In this document: piece by piece, positions 55,373-64,000 of the stretch
Layout: each line of letters begins with the position of its first letter
Numbering within the stretch: position 1 is the first letter of the stretch
NCBI GenBank assembly: GCA_963726995.1
Contig: CAVSEP010000006.1
Span: 1,364,001-1,428,000, forward strand
Length of the DNA: 64,000 nt
Direction of reading: 5' to 3'
Origin: DAIDKA01 sp963726995
GTDB taxonomy: Bacteria > Pseudomonadota > Gammaproteobacteria > Steroidobacterales > Steroidobacteraceae
Made by a program: the position numbers and the translations under genes
Notes under the pieces: generated by a model
Seen by the model: the letters and a program-made list of their open reading frames with translations, nothing else
Databases searched by the model: none
What the model was told of the DNA's origin: nothing

Positions 55373-56825
55373 TCAGCCGTAGCGGAACAGCGCCTTGAAG
55401 CCATAGTCCATGTGGTGCTGGATATGGCAGTGGAACAGCGATGGTCCGGGCTGGTCGGCGGTCAGGTCCACGATCACCCGACCGTACATGGGCACAATGA
55501 CCGTATCCTTGAATATGCCGCCGGTGGGTTTGCCGTTCACATCGATCAGCTCGAAATTGTGACGGTGCAGATGCACCGGGTGAGCGTCATCGGTGCGATT
55601 GCGGAACACCAGGCGATAGCGATGCCCCTGCTGCAGCACCAACTCGCGCTCATGCGGATAGGCCTTGCCGTTGACCGTGAACAGATTGAAGGGGCGGGCG
55701 CCGCCGGGAATCTTGTCGAACACCATCTCGATGGTCTGCTCCGGCGGCCGGGTGCCGGAGGGTCCACCGAACAGCGTGTAGTCCCAGTAGACCCCGGGCT
55801 GCGCCACCCACTGCGGCGGCCGGTGCTGCCCGGCGTATTCGATCACCACGCCCAGGCCGCTCTGGCGGGTGGCATCGTCGATGGCACCCAGTATCCACAC
55901 ACCCGGCTGATTCATTTCCACTACGGCGTCGATGCGCTCGCCCGGACCCAGGGTGAGTACCTTCACGGAGCGCGGATTGGGCACCGCGTTGCCATCCAGA
56001 GCCAGCACCTGGAACTCATGTCCGGGCAGGGCGATGGTGCGATTCTCCACCGCGCTGGCGTTGAGCAGGTGCATCAGCACGCGGCTGCCGGGGCGGACGC
56101 GGATGGGCTCGCCCGGCCCGCAGCGCCTTGTCATTGATGGAATAGAACTGGCTGACCACTTCCAGCCCGTTGGGCCGGGTATCCAGCTTCGCGGGCTTCT
56201 CGGGCTGCGGTCCCGGCGCATCCTGATCATCCATGTCGACGAACTGGTCGGTATAGAAATGTTCCCAGTCGCGCAGCGCCAGGAAGACCTCCTGGTCGTA
56301 GGCCCCGGGATCGCGCCCCGAATCGATCAGGACGAAGCCGTACTGGCCGGTGTAGGAGCCGCGGTGCAGATCACCCATGGCCATGGCATGGGAGTGGTAC
56401 CAGCGGGTGCCGGCCGGCCGAGGCGTGAAGCGATAGCGGCGGCGGGCGCCGGGAGGGATGACCGGCGTGCCTTCCTCCTCGGCCCCGTCGAGCTGCGAGG
56501 GCAGGAACAGGCCATGCCAATGCACCAGTTCCGGGGCATCCGTGTCGTTGATGACATCCACCGTGACCGGACGGCCCTCGCGCATGCGCAGCACCGGTCC
56601 CGGGGAGCTGCCGTTGTAGCCGGTGGTGCTGACGAAATGGCTGGGCGCAATCTCCACGGCCACCGGAGCGATGCGCAGGGTGAAATCCGGCGGGGGGGCA
56701 TTCGGGCCCGGATCCATGGCCCCCATGTCCATGGCCGGCCCACCGCCGGCCTGGGCCCAAAGCTCACCGGCGCCGGCCTGGCCCAGCGTCGCTGCAGCCA
56801 GTGTCACGAAGTCGCGGCGTCTCAT
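55373..56825 (-). CDS. Tat-exported multicopper oxidase, one frameshift
   Basis: The precursor of about 484 aa begins with a twin-arginine signal (RRRDFVTLAAATLGQ). Three cupredoxin domains follow with copper motifs in order: HWHG, WYHSHAM, HPVHLHRHNF and HCHIQHHMDYGF. The last motif puts Phe at the axial position of the type 1 site, where Met is more usual in bacterial CotA/CueO-like enzymes. The frame breaks at a GGG run (56112-56114); removing one base restores GEPIRVRPGSRVLMHLLNAS. It oxidises phenols or metals with O2 in the periplasm. It is adjacent to the Wzi-like gene. Confidence 0.9.
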
Positions 56826-56977
56826 AGGCGGTGCGAGGCAGTTGTCAGGTCAAAATGGTGGCATGCCATGACCGTGGCGACAAGCGGCTTGTGACCGGCG
56901 GGCGCAGGTCGAAGCGCACCGCGACGGAAGCCAAGTCGCTACACTGGTGCCGCAGGCTCAAACCGAGGGCAGCGGCG

Positions 56978-57784
56978 ATGCGAAGTCCGGGATCCTGGCG
57001 GCGGATGGTGCTCGTCACAACCGTGTTGTGCGGGTGGTCGTGGATGGAGCACGCGCAATCGCAGCAGGACGTGCAGACCCCGGGCGGTTCCGAGAAGGCC
57101 GAGTTCTACTGGTCGCGACTGCGCTATACCTCCGCGGATGAGTACAGCGGCGCCGGCCGGCGCGGTTTTGGATTCGGCTACAGCTTTGCGGGATGGTCGC
57201 GCGACTACCCGAAGGCCGATCGGCAGTTTCTCGAGGCGCTCAAGCGCCTGACGCGCATCCAGATGCGCTCCTATGAGCAGGTGGTGGATCTGGACAGCGA
57301 CGATATCTACAACTACCCCTGGGTGTACGCAGTTCAGGTGGCCAACTGGACCTTCACGGAAGCGGAGGCCAAGCGCCTGCGCGAATATCTGCTCAAGGGC
57401 GGGTTCCTGATGGTGGACGATTTCCACGGCACCGATGACTGGGAACGGTTCATGACCGGCATGCGCCAGGTGCTGCCCGATCGACCCGTGGAGGATCTGC
57501 CCGACAATGATGAGATCTTCCACGTGCTGTACGACATGTCCGATCGCATGCAGATTCCGGGCGAGCAGTACGTGAACACCGGCCGGACCTATGAGAAGGA
57601 CGGCTACGTGCCCAAGTGGCGCGCCATCCGCGACGAGAAAGGCCGGATCATCGTGGCGATCTGCCACAACATGCATCTGGGGGATGCCTGGGAATGGGCG
57701 GACATGCCGGAGTATCCGGAAGCCTTCTCCTCCATGGCCTTTCGGGTGGGCATCAATTACATCGTCTACGGCATGACGCATTGA
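56978..57784 (+). CDS. DUF4159 domain protein
   Basis: The 268-aa protein has a signal or anchor segment at the N-terminus (VLVTTVLCGWSWM) and the DUF4159 pattern: FYWSRLRYTSADEY, GFGYSFAGWSRDYPKADRQF, the motif NYPWVYAVQVANWTFTEAEAKRLREYLLKGGFLMVDDFHG, and a C-terminal AFSSMAFRVGINYIVYGMTH. The domain resembles a glutamine-amidotransferase-like fold without a clear catalytic Cys. It is the first gene of a run with six-base or overlapping spacing that includes VWA and MoxR, the usual partners of DUF4159. Confidence 0.88.
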   Translation: MRSPGSWRRMVLVTTVLCGWSWMEHAQSQQDVQTPGGSEKAEFYWSRLRYTSADEYSGAGRRGFGFGYSFAGWSRDYPKADRQFLEALKRLTRIQMRSYEQVVDLDSDDIYNYPWVYAVQVANWTFTEAEAKRLREYLLKGGFLMVDDFHGTDDWERFMTGMRQVLPDRPVEDLPDNDEIFHVLYDMSDRMQIPGEQYVNTGRTYEKDGYVPKWRAIRDEKGRIIVAICHNMHLGDAWEWADMPEYPEAFSSMAFRVGINYIVYGMTH

Positions 57785-57790
57785 CGCGCG

Positions 57791-60052
57791 ATGGTCGAAT
57801 GGCTGTTCAAATATCCGCCGACGGTGTTCCTGCACGGACAGCTGGTGCTGCGCAGCGCCTGGCCGCGCTGGCCGCTGGCGCTGGCCGTGCTCGTCGTCGG
57901 AGTGGCACTCGCCTGGGTCATGCGCGGGCGTCGCGCATCCGATACCAGTCTCGCGCCGCGCTGGCGCCTGCCGCTGATATGGCTGGCGCAGTGGAGCATG
58001 GCGACGCTGGTCCTGCTGCTGTTGTGGCGACCGGCGATCGCCGTGAGCGAACTGGTGCCCCAGGCCAATGTCATCGCCGTGCTGGTCGATGACTCCCGCA
58101 GCATGGCCATCGCGGATCAGGGCGTCACGCGCCTGCAGCAGGCTTCCCAAGCCCTGAAGGGCAGCTGGCTCGCAAGCCTCGGCCGCACCTTCCAGACCCG
58201 GCTGTACCGGTTTGATACCGGACTGGTGCGGCTGCCGGGACCCGAGGCCGCACTCACCGCCACCGGTCCCGCCACGCATATCAATGAGGTGCTGGACCAG
58301 TTCGCCAGCGACACCGCCAGCGTGCCGGTGGGCGCCGTCGTGCTGCTCTCCGATGGGGGCGACAACAGCGGGCGCATCGAGCGCAGCACCCTCGAGGTTC
58401 TGCGCCAGCGACGCATACCCGTGCACACGGTCGGCTTCGGATCCGAGCAGGTGCCCAAGGATGTTGAAATCGAAAGCGTGGCGCTGACGCAGCGCGCGCT
58501 GGCCCATTCACGCGTCACCGCCGGCATCGAGATCGCGCAGTCCGGGTTCGCCGGCCGCCACACCAGCGTGAGCGTCAGGGATGGCGAGAAGTTGCTGGCG
58601 ACGCGCGAGCTGTCCCTCGGCGCCGATGGCGCGGTCGTCAGCACGGACCTCACCTTCGATCTACCCGATGCGGGTCCGCGGCTGCTGCGCTTTCAGGTAG
58701 CGCCCGTGCCGGGCGAGGCCAACGCGCACAACAACGAGCTGACCCGGCTGGTGAATGTCGAGGCGGGGCCGCGCCGCATTCTGTATGTGGAAGGCGAGCC
58801 GCGCTGGGAATACAAGTTCATCCGGCGCGCGCAAGAGGACGATGCGGCCGTACAGATGGTTTCCATGCTGCGCACGACTGAGAACAAGATCTACCGCCAG
58901 GGGGTCAAGGACGCCCTGGAACTGGCGCAGGGATTCCCGACCGATCCCCAGGAGCTGTTCGGCTTCGACGGCCTCATCATCGGCTCGGTGGACGCCGGGT
59001 ATTTTCCGGCCGGCCAGCAGGCGCTGATGCGCGAGTTCGTCAATCGCCGCGGCGGCGGCCTGCTGTTCTTGGGCGGACGCCAGGCGCTGGCCGATGGGGT
59101 GTGGAGCGGTTCGCAGCTGAATGATCTGTTGCCGGTGGTGCTGCCCACGGTTACCGGCACCTTTCATCGCGAGCCGGCCCAGGTCAGCCTGACCAGCGCC
59201 GGTGCCGACAGCGCGATCACGCGCCTGCTGGATGATCGCGCGGCGAATCTCACGGCGTGGAGCAAGTTGCCGTACCTGATGGATTTCCAGGATCCGGGCA
59301 CGGTCAAGCCGGGCGCTACGGAACTGGCGCGGATGCAGGCCGGCGGGCGCACCCTGCCGTTGCTGGTCACGCAGAACTACGGGCGCGGACGCACCGCAGT
59401 GCTCGCCACCGGCGGCACCTGGCGCTGGCAGATGAGTCTGCCCCTGGGGGATCCCACTCACGCGGTGTTCTGGCACCAGCTGCTGCACTGGCTGGTGTCC
59501 GACACTCGCGGTCAGCTGAATGCGCAGGTCTCGGCCGGTATCCTGCAGGATGACGGCCACGTGCAGTTGCTGGCCGACGTGCGCGACCGCAACTACCTGC
59601 CGGCCACGGATGCGGTGGTGAACGCGCATGTCATCGGACCCGAGCGCCTGCAGGCGGATCTGTCGCTGCGAGCGGTGCCCGGACTTCCCGGACGCTATCG
59701 CAGCGAGTGGGCGGCGCCCGCGGTCGGCACCTACGTGGCGGACATCAGCGCCACTCAGGGGGCCGTCGCCGCCGGCCGCGACACCATCGCCTTCCAGCGC
59801 CAGGACGGCGTGGCCGAGAACTTCCACACCGGCCAGAATGTCGCGCTGCTGAAGTCACTGGCCGCGCAGACCGGCGGCCGTTACTGGTCAGCGACGGATC
59901 TGGACGCGCTCGCGCGCGCCATACCCTTTGCCAACGCCGGCGTCTCGGTACAGAAATTCCAGGACCTGTGGAACATGCCGGCCGTGTTCCTGGCCCTGAT
60001 CCTGTTGCGCATGACCGAATGGCTGCTGCGCCGTCGCTGGGGAGTGGTATGA
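57791..60052 (+). CDS. Membrane VWA / glutamine-amidotransferase-like protein
   Basis: A 753-aa protein with two TM segments near residues 27-45 and 62-80, then a VWA domain with intact metal-ion site (VLVDDSRSMAI, DxSxS; VVLLSDGGDNSG). From about residue 330 there is a class I amidotransferase-like Rossmann domain (RILYVEGEPRWEYKFI, GFDGLIIGSVDAGYF, GGGLLFLGGRQALADG). A beta domain and a C-terminal TM (MPAVFLALILLRMTEWLL) complete it. This is the layout of BatA-like or DUF4159-associated proteins. Most of the protein is periplasmic. It is coupled to the next gene by ATGA. Confidence 0.88.
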   Translation: MVEWLFKYPPTVFLHGQLVLRSAWPRWPLALAVLVVGVALAWVMRGRRASDTSLAPRWRLPLIWLAQWSMATLVLLLLWRPAIAVSELVPQANVIAVLVDDSRSMAIADQGVTRLQQASQALKGSWLASLGRTFQTRLYRFDTGLVRLPGPEAALTATGPATHINEVLDQFASDTASVPVGAVVLLSDGGDNSGRIERSTLEVLRQRRIPVHTVGFGSEQVPKDVEIESVALTQRALAHSRVTAGIEIAQSGFAGRHTSVSVRDGEKLLATRELSLGADGAVVSTDLTFDLPDAGPRLLRFQVAPVPGEANAHNNELTRLVNVEAGPRRILYVEGEPRWEYKFIRRAQEDDAAVQMVSMLRTTENKIYRQGVKDALELAQGFPTDPQELFGFDGLIIGSVDAGYFPAGQQALMREFVNRRGGGLLFLGGRQALADGVWSGSQLNDLLPVVLPTVTGTFHREPAQVSLTSAGADSAITRLLDDRAANLTAWSKLPYLMDFQDPGTVKPGATELARMQAGGRTLPLLVTQNYGRGRTAVLATGGTWRWQMSLPLGDPTHAVFWHQLLHWLVSDTRGQLNAQVSAGILQDDGHVQLLADVRDRNYLPATDAVVNAHVIGPERLQADLSLRAVPGLPGRYRSEWAAPAVGTYVADISATQGAVAAGRDTIAFQRQDGVAENFHTGQNVALLKSLAAQTGGRYWSATDLDALARAIPFANAGVSVQKFQDLWNMPAVFLALILLRMTEWLLRRRWGVV

Positions 60053-60999
60053 GCCGGGCGGCCCGACGGCTGGTGCGGTGTGTGGCGATCGGCGCTCTGG
60101 CCTGCACCGGGCTGGCGCGTGCCGACACCTACTATCTGAACGTGGCAGGCCTCGGCGGCGAGGCCGATTATGAGCAGCGCTTTGCGGCCCTGGCAGCGGA
60201 TCTGGATCGCATCACCAAGAACGGCGGCGCGAGCTCCCATGTCACCACGCTCTCGGGAGCTGCGGCAACCCGTGATCACCTGCAGCAGGCGCTGCGGGAC
60301 ATCGCCGCAGCGGCACGCGCCGATGATGTGCTGGTCATCACGCTGGTGGGCCACGGATCCTTCGATGGCACGCAGTACAAGTTCAACCTGCCGGGACCTG
60401 ATGTGTCGGCCGAACAGCTGGCGCAGTGGTGCGATCAGATCGCCGCGACCCGCCAGCTGATCATCAATACCACCAGCGCCAGCGGCGGTGCGGTGCGGGT
60501 GCTGCAGCGTCACGATCGGGTGATCGTGGCTGCGACCAAGGCGGGCACCGAAAAGAATGCGACCGTGTTCGCGCGTTACTGGGTCGAGGCGCTGCAGGAT
60601 CCGGGTGCCGATGTCGACAAGAACCAGATCATCACCGCGCTGGAGGCCTTCCAGTACGCCAGCCGCAAGACCGCCGCCTTCTATGAGACCGAGAAACGTC
60701 TGGCCACCGAACATGCGGTGTTCGAGGAAGGCGGCAAGGCGGCGCCGGTGCGCGAAGCGGCGGCGGACGGTGAGGCCGGTCGCATGCTGGCCTCGTTCGC
60801 GCTGGTGCGACTGGGCGGCGATGCGCAGTCGGCCACCGACCCTGCAAGGGTCGCGCTCCTGAAGCAGAAGGAGCAGCTGGAGCAGCGGATCGATTTGATC
60901 AAGTTCCAGCGCGCCGCGATGTCTCCGGAGGAATATCGCAGCCTCCTTACTCAGGCGCTGGTGGCGTTGGCCAAAGTGCAGCAGGAGCTGGACAAGTGA
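60049..60999 (+). CDS. C13/caspase-like exported protein with Cys-to-Ser replacement
   Basis: The 316-aa product has a signal peptide (VAIGALACTGLARA) and a caspase/legumain-like fold: DDVLVITLVGHGSFDG containing the catalytic His, the LPGPDVSAEQLAQWCDQ segment, then LIINTTSASGGAVRVL where the catalytic Cys of the usual DACYSGG-type motif is Ser. A later VDKNQIITALEAFQYASRKTAAFYETEKRLATEHA block is typical of the family. A C-terminal coiled-coil-like helix region follows. The Cys loss suggests a pseudo-protease or an unusual Ser-dependent one. It overlaps both neighbours (ATGA, GTGA). Confidence 0.82.
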   Translation: MSRAARRLVRCVAIGALACTGLARADTYYLNVAGLGGEADYEQRFAALAADLDRITKNGGASSHVTTLSGAAATRDHLQQALRDIAAAARADDVLVITLVGHGSFDGTQYKFNLPGPDVSAEQLAQWCDQIAATRQLIINTTSASGGAVRVLQRHDRVIVAATKAGTEKNATVFARYWVEALQDPGADVDKNQIITALEAFQYASRKTAAFYETEKRLATEHAVFEEGGKAAPVREAAADGEAGRMLASFALVRLGGDAQSATDPARVALLKQKEQLEQRIDLIKFQRAAMSPEEYRSLLTQALVALAKVQQELDK

Positions 61000-63227
61000 C
61001 GCGCGCTGCGCGGGACTGTGCCGGGCGCTTTACGCTGCTGGCGTGCCTGACGATGAGTGCGCTGGTTACCACCCCGACGCGCGCGGCCACGCCGCCGGCC
61101 GCCGTGCGTCAGTGCCTGCAGCTGCGCCATCGTGGCCAGGAGCCGGCCGCCCAGCAATGCTTTACGGCCCTCGCGCGCGCCGCCTCGCCCTATCTGCGGG
61201 CCGAGGGTGCCTGGGGACTGGCGGACTACGACACCGCCAACAATGAATTTCGTGCGGCCGTCCGCCAGGCCGACGGCACCGCGCTGTATCGCACGCGTTG
61301 GGGCGAACTGCTGCACTTGCGATTCAACAATGTCGATGCGGCAGGCCTGTTCAATGAAGCGCTGCAGCGCGACCCCAAGGATGCGCAGGCCATGCTGGGG
61401 CTCGCCCGGGTCAGTGCCGACGGCTTCGACAACGAGGCGGTCAGCTGGGCGAACAAGGCTCTGGCCGCCGATCCGATGTTGGCGGCCGCACACGAGCTGC
61501 TGGCAGATCTGGCCCTGCAGGACAGCCAGCCGGAGCTGGCCGTGAAGGAGGCCGATACGGCACTGGGCCTTGCGCCGCAGTCGCTGGATGCGCTGGCGAT
61601 TCGCGCCACCGTCGAGTTGCTGGCGGACCGCTCCGCGGACGAATGGTGGGCGCGGCTGCACGCGATCAATGCTGTCTACGGCGAAGGCTTTGCCATCGCC
61701 GCCGGCCATCTGATCCTGAACCGCCGCTACCAGGACGGCATCGCCCTGTACCGCAAGGCGCTGGAGCTTTCGCCGCAGCTATGGTCGGCCCGCTCGCAGC
61801 TGGGCATCAACCTCATGCGCCAGGGCGAGGCCGAGGAGGCCCGCCAGCAGCTCACGCAGTGCTACCAGAACGGCTATCGCAATGACGCCACGGTCAACAG
61901 CCTGCGGCTGCTGGACACGCTGAAGGATTTCACGACCCTCACGGATGCCACCACCATCCTGAAGTTCAGCCCCAAGGAATCCGATCTTCTGTATCCGTAC
62001 TTCCACGAGGTACTCGCCCAGGCGATCGGCGACTACCAGACCAAGTACCGCATGAAGCTCGAGGGCCCGGTGCAGGTGGAGGTCTACCCCGATCACGAAG
62101 ACTTCGCCGTGCGCACCTTGGGGATGCCGGGCCTGGGCGCGCTGGGCGTGACCTTCGGGCAGGTCATCGCCATGGACAGTCCGTCGGGGCGCAGGCCCGG
62201 GGAGTTCCACTGGGCGAGCACGCTGCGCCACGAGATGAGCCATGTGTTCATCCTCAAGGCCACGCGTCATCGCGTACCCCGCTGGTTTACCGAAGGCCTG
62301 GCGGTGCATGAGGAGACCGAAGCCTCACCAGAGTGGGGCGACTCCATCACGCCCGACATCATCGTCGCGCTGCGCGACCACAAGCTGCTGCCTGTCTCGC
62401 AGCTGGATCGCGGCTTCATCCACCCCGAATACGCCACCCAGGTGCTGGTCTCATATTTCGAGGCGGGACGGATGTGCGACTTCATCCAGCAGCAGTTCGG
62501 GGCGCAGAAGCTGCTGGACCTGGTCCAGCAGTTCGCCATTCCGCACAGCACTCCGGAGGCCATCCGGACGGTACTGGGAATGTCCCCCGAGGCCTTCGAC
62601 CGGCAGTTCCAGGATTGGCTGTACCAGGAGACCGCGGCGCTGGTGGCCGGATTCGATGGCTGGCACCGGCAGCTCGAAGCGCTGGTCGCCGCCGCGCGCG
62701 CCGGGCACCACGAGCAGGTGCTGGCCAACGCCGAAAGCGTGATCGCGCTGTATCCGGACTATGTCTATGAGGGCAACGCCTACCAGCTGCTGGCCGAGGC
62801 GGCGCTTGCCTCAGGCAAGGCGCAGCTTGCGGCCGGCGCGCTCGCACGCTATGTGCAGCACCGGGGGCGGGAGCCGGCGGCGCTGGAACAACTGGCGAAG
62901 CTGCAGCAGGACGCCGGTGACTCCGCCGCAGCCATCGCAACCCTGATGAAAATCAATATGATCGACCCGGTGTTCGATACCGACTCGCACCGCCGCTTAG
63001 GGGACCTGTTGATGCAGACGCGGGACTTCGGCGCGGCGCGGCGCGAGTTCGGCGCCGTGCTGGCCCTGCATCCGCTGGACAAGGCCCAGGCCAACTACGA
63101 TCTGGCGCGCGCCTGTCACGGCGCCGCGGAGGCAACGTGCGCGATGAATGCCGTGCTGGCCGCGCTCGAAGTCGCGCCCGACTTCAAGCCCGCGCAGAAG
63201 CTGCTGCTGGAACTTACCGCTCAATAA
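60996..63227 (+). CDS. TPR protein with gluzincin (peptidase MA-like) domain
   Basis: Starting at GTG, the 743-aa protein has a signal peptide (TLLACLTMSALVTTPTRA), tetratricopeptide-like repeats over about residues 35-310 and again 560-740. Between them is a metallopeptidase domain: LRHEMSHVFI (HExxH zinc motif) with the downstream Glu of the gluzincin type in PRWFTEGLAVHEE. All zinc-site residues are present, so it is likely active in the periplasm. The TPRs may recruit partners. The gene sits between the pseudo-caspase gene and the MoxR gene with only 18 bases to the latter. Confidence 0.9.
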   Translation: MTRAARDCAGRFTLLACLTMSALVTTPTRAATPPAAVRQCLQLRHRGQEPAAQQCFTALARAASPYLRAEGAWGLADYDTANNEFRAAVRQADGTALYRTRWGELLHLRFNNVDAAGLFNEALQRDPKDAQAMLGLARVSADGFDNEAVSWANKALAADPMLAAAHELLADLALQDSQPELAVKEADTALGLAPQSLDALAIRATVELLADRSADEWWARLHAINAVYGEGFAIAAGHLILNRRYQDGIALYRKALELSPQLWSARSQLGINLMRQGEAEEARQQLTQCYQNGYRNDATVNSLRLLDTLKDFTTLTDATTILKFSPKESDLLYPYFHEVLAQAIGDYQTKYRMKLEGPVQVEVYPDHEDFAVRTLGMPGLGALGVTFGQVIAMDSPSGRRPGEFHWASTLRHEMSHVFILKATRHRVPRWFTEGLAVHEETEASPEWGDSITPDIIVALRDHKLLPVSQLDRGFIHPEYATQVLVSYFEAGRMCDFIQQQFGAQKLLDLVQQFAIPHSTPEAIRTVLGMSPEAFDRQFQDWLYQETAALVAGFDGWHRQLEALVAAARAGHHEQVLANAESVIALYPDYVYEGNAYQLLAEAALASGKAQLAAGALARYVQHRGREPAALEQLAKLQQDAGDSAAAIATLMKINMIDPVFDTDSHRRLGDLLMQTRDFGAARREFGAVLALHPLDKAQANYDLARACHGAAEATCAMNAVLAALEVAPDFKPAQKLLLELTAQ

Positions 63228-63245
63228 CCTGCAAAGAGAATACGC

Positions 63246-64000
63246 ATGACGCAAACCGACATGTCGAGCCTGGACGCCGCGGCCTTAAGCGCACGCGTGG
63301 AGCGGTTCAAGGCGGTACGCGCGCAGATCCTGGCGCAGGTCGGCCAGGTGATCGTCGGCCAGGATGAGGTGCTGGACCAGATCCTGACGGCGCTGCTGGT
63401 GGGCGGGCACTGTCTGATCACGGGCCTGCCCGGCACCGCCAAGACCCTCATGGTGCGCACCATCGCCCAGACCCTGGGGCTGGCCTTCAGCCGCATCCAG
63501 TTCACGCCCGACCTGATGCCGGCGGACATCACCGGCACGGACATCATCGAGGAGGACCAGGCGACGGGTCGGCGGCGCTGGACCTTCGCGCCCGGGCCCC
63601 TGTTCGGCAATGTGTTGCTGGCGGATGAAATCAACCGCACGCCGCCGAAGACACAGTCCGCGCTGCTGGAGGCCATGCAGGAACACTCCTGCACCGTGCG
63701 CGGCGTCGTCCACCCATTACCGGCCCCGTTCTTCGTGCTCGCGACCCAGAACCCCATCGAGCTTGAAGGAACCTATCCGCTTCCCGAAGCGCAGCTGGAC
63801 CGGTTCCTGTTCAACACGGTGCTGGATTACCTCGGGCTGGAGGATGAAATGCGGGTCATCACCCGAACCACCAGCACCCAATCGGTCAACGTCGCCACCG
63901 TCACGTCGGCCGCGGAGCTGCTGGAGTTCCAGCAACTCATCCGCATGGTGCCGGTGAGCGAGGAGGTGACGCGCCACGTGGTCAGGGTGGTGCGCGCCAC
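63246..64000 (+). CDS. MoxR family AAA+ ATPase (truncated by window edge)
   Basis: The ATG at 63246 opens a frame running to the window end (251 codons seen of about 330 usual). Walker A GLPGTAKT is at residues 60-67, Walker B LLADEIN near 124-130, followed by RTPPKTQSALLEAMQE and the sensor-1 region FFVLATQNPIELEGTYPLPEAQLDRF typical of MoxR. MoxR proteins act as chaperones, often with VWA-domain proteins to mature or insert metal cofactors or to control envelope stress. A DUF58 gene is expected next outside the window. Confidence 0.93.
   Translation, partial: MTQTDMSSLDAAALSARVERFKAVRAQILAQVGQVIVGQDEVLDQILTALLVGGHCLITGLPGTAKTLMVRTIAQTLGLAFSRIQFTPDLMPADITGTDIIEEDQATGRRRWTFAPGPLFGNVLLADEINRTPPKTQSALLEAMQEHSCTVRGVVHPLPAPFFVLATQNPIELEGTYPLPEAQLDRFLFNTVLDYLGLEDEMRVITRTTSTQSVNVATVTSAAELLEFQQLIRMVPVSEEVTRHVVRVVRA

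Noticed and set aside
56939..58507. Long minus-strand open frame over DUF4159 and VWA genes
   Set aside because: Shadow of two recognised plus-strand genes; His/Gln/Arg-rich composition.

Overview
The window is GC-rich chromosomal DNA (strong third-position GC, hence long spurious antisense frames) with short gaps and many ATGA/GTGA start-stop overlaps. The gene set points to an aerobic gammaproteobacterium, perhaps near Steroidobacterales/Nevskiales/Xanthomonadales: class Ia nrdAB, typA, proBA, an azurin, a DUF6763-type protein, MacAB/NodT-type efflux and a Wzi-type outer membrane protein. The taxonomic placement is inference from gene content. I see no phage, insertion sequence or CRISPR array.

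Layout. 0-2.7 kb: truncated unknown gene, slipin, PaiB-like FMN-binding protein, SnoaL-like protein. 2.8-8.3 kb: TetR regulator followed by an overlapping efflux operon (outer-membrane lipoprotein, periplasmic adaptor, ABC ATPase, MacB permease). 8.4-10.3 kb: small Cys-containing exported protein and an OFA-type MFS transporter. 10.4-14.2 kb: nrdAB behind a sigma70-like promoter with an NrdR-like box and a cobalamin riboswitch. 14.2-17 kb: TauE permease, NYN/LOTUS protein and receiver-cyclase. 17-25.2 kb: folE, msrB, MMPL exporter, two exported proteins, typA, DUF2721 and a trypsin-like protease. 25.3-32.3 kb: ABC exporter, glgX, glgB and a glycerophosphodiesterase. 32.3-41.6 kb: GGDEF-EAL protein, ferredoxin-NADP reductase, azurin, tesB, CpcT-like protein, a catalytically dead alpha/beta hydrolase, an FAD-linked oxidase and a very acidic protein. 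41.8-44.2 kb: proBA. 44.2-49.5 kb: molybdenum cofactor genes (moeB-rhodanese, moaE, moaD, mobA, moaC, moaA, moeA) on one strand. 50.3 kb: tRNA-Arg(TCG). 50.5-56.8 kb: receiver-HDOD protein, PadR/TonB pair, CAP protein, Wzi-like barrel and Tat-exported multicopper oxidase. 57-64 kb: a tightly coupled operon of DUF4159, a membrane VWA protein, a caspase-like protein with Cys replaced by Ser, a TPR gluzincin and a MoxR ATPase cut by the window edge.

Most notable points: (1) B12-riboswitch plus NrdR-box control of a class Ia ribonucleotide reductase, implying a B12-dependent reductase elsewhere in the genome; (2) the MoxR-linked envelope operon carrying a pseudo-caspase and a metallopeptidase; (3) a lipoprotein alpha/beta hydrolase lacking both nucleophile Ser and catalytic His; (4) a His/Asp-rich tail on MoaE.

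Caution: at least 13 genes carry single-base frameshifts, many of them at G/C runs and mostly reading as one extra base, while their flanking coding is well conserved. Residual sequencing error is the simplest explanation. I give these genes as one CDS across the shift and name the position.
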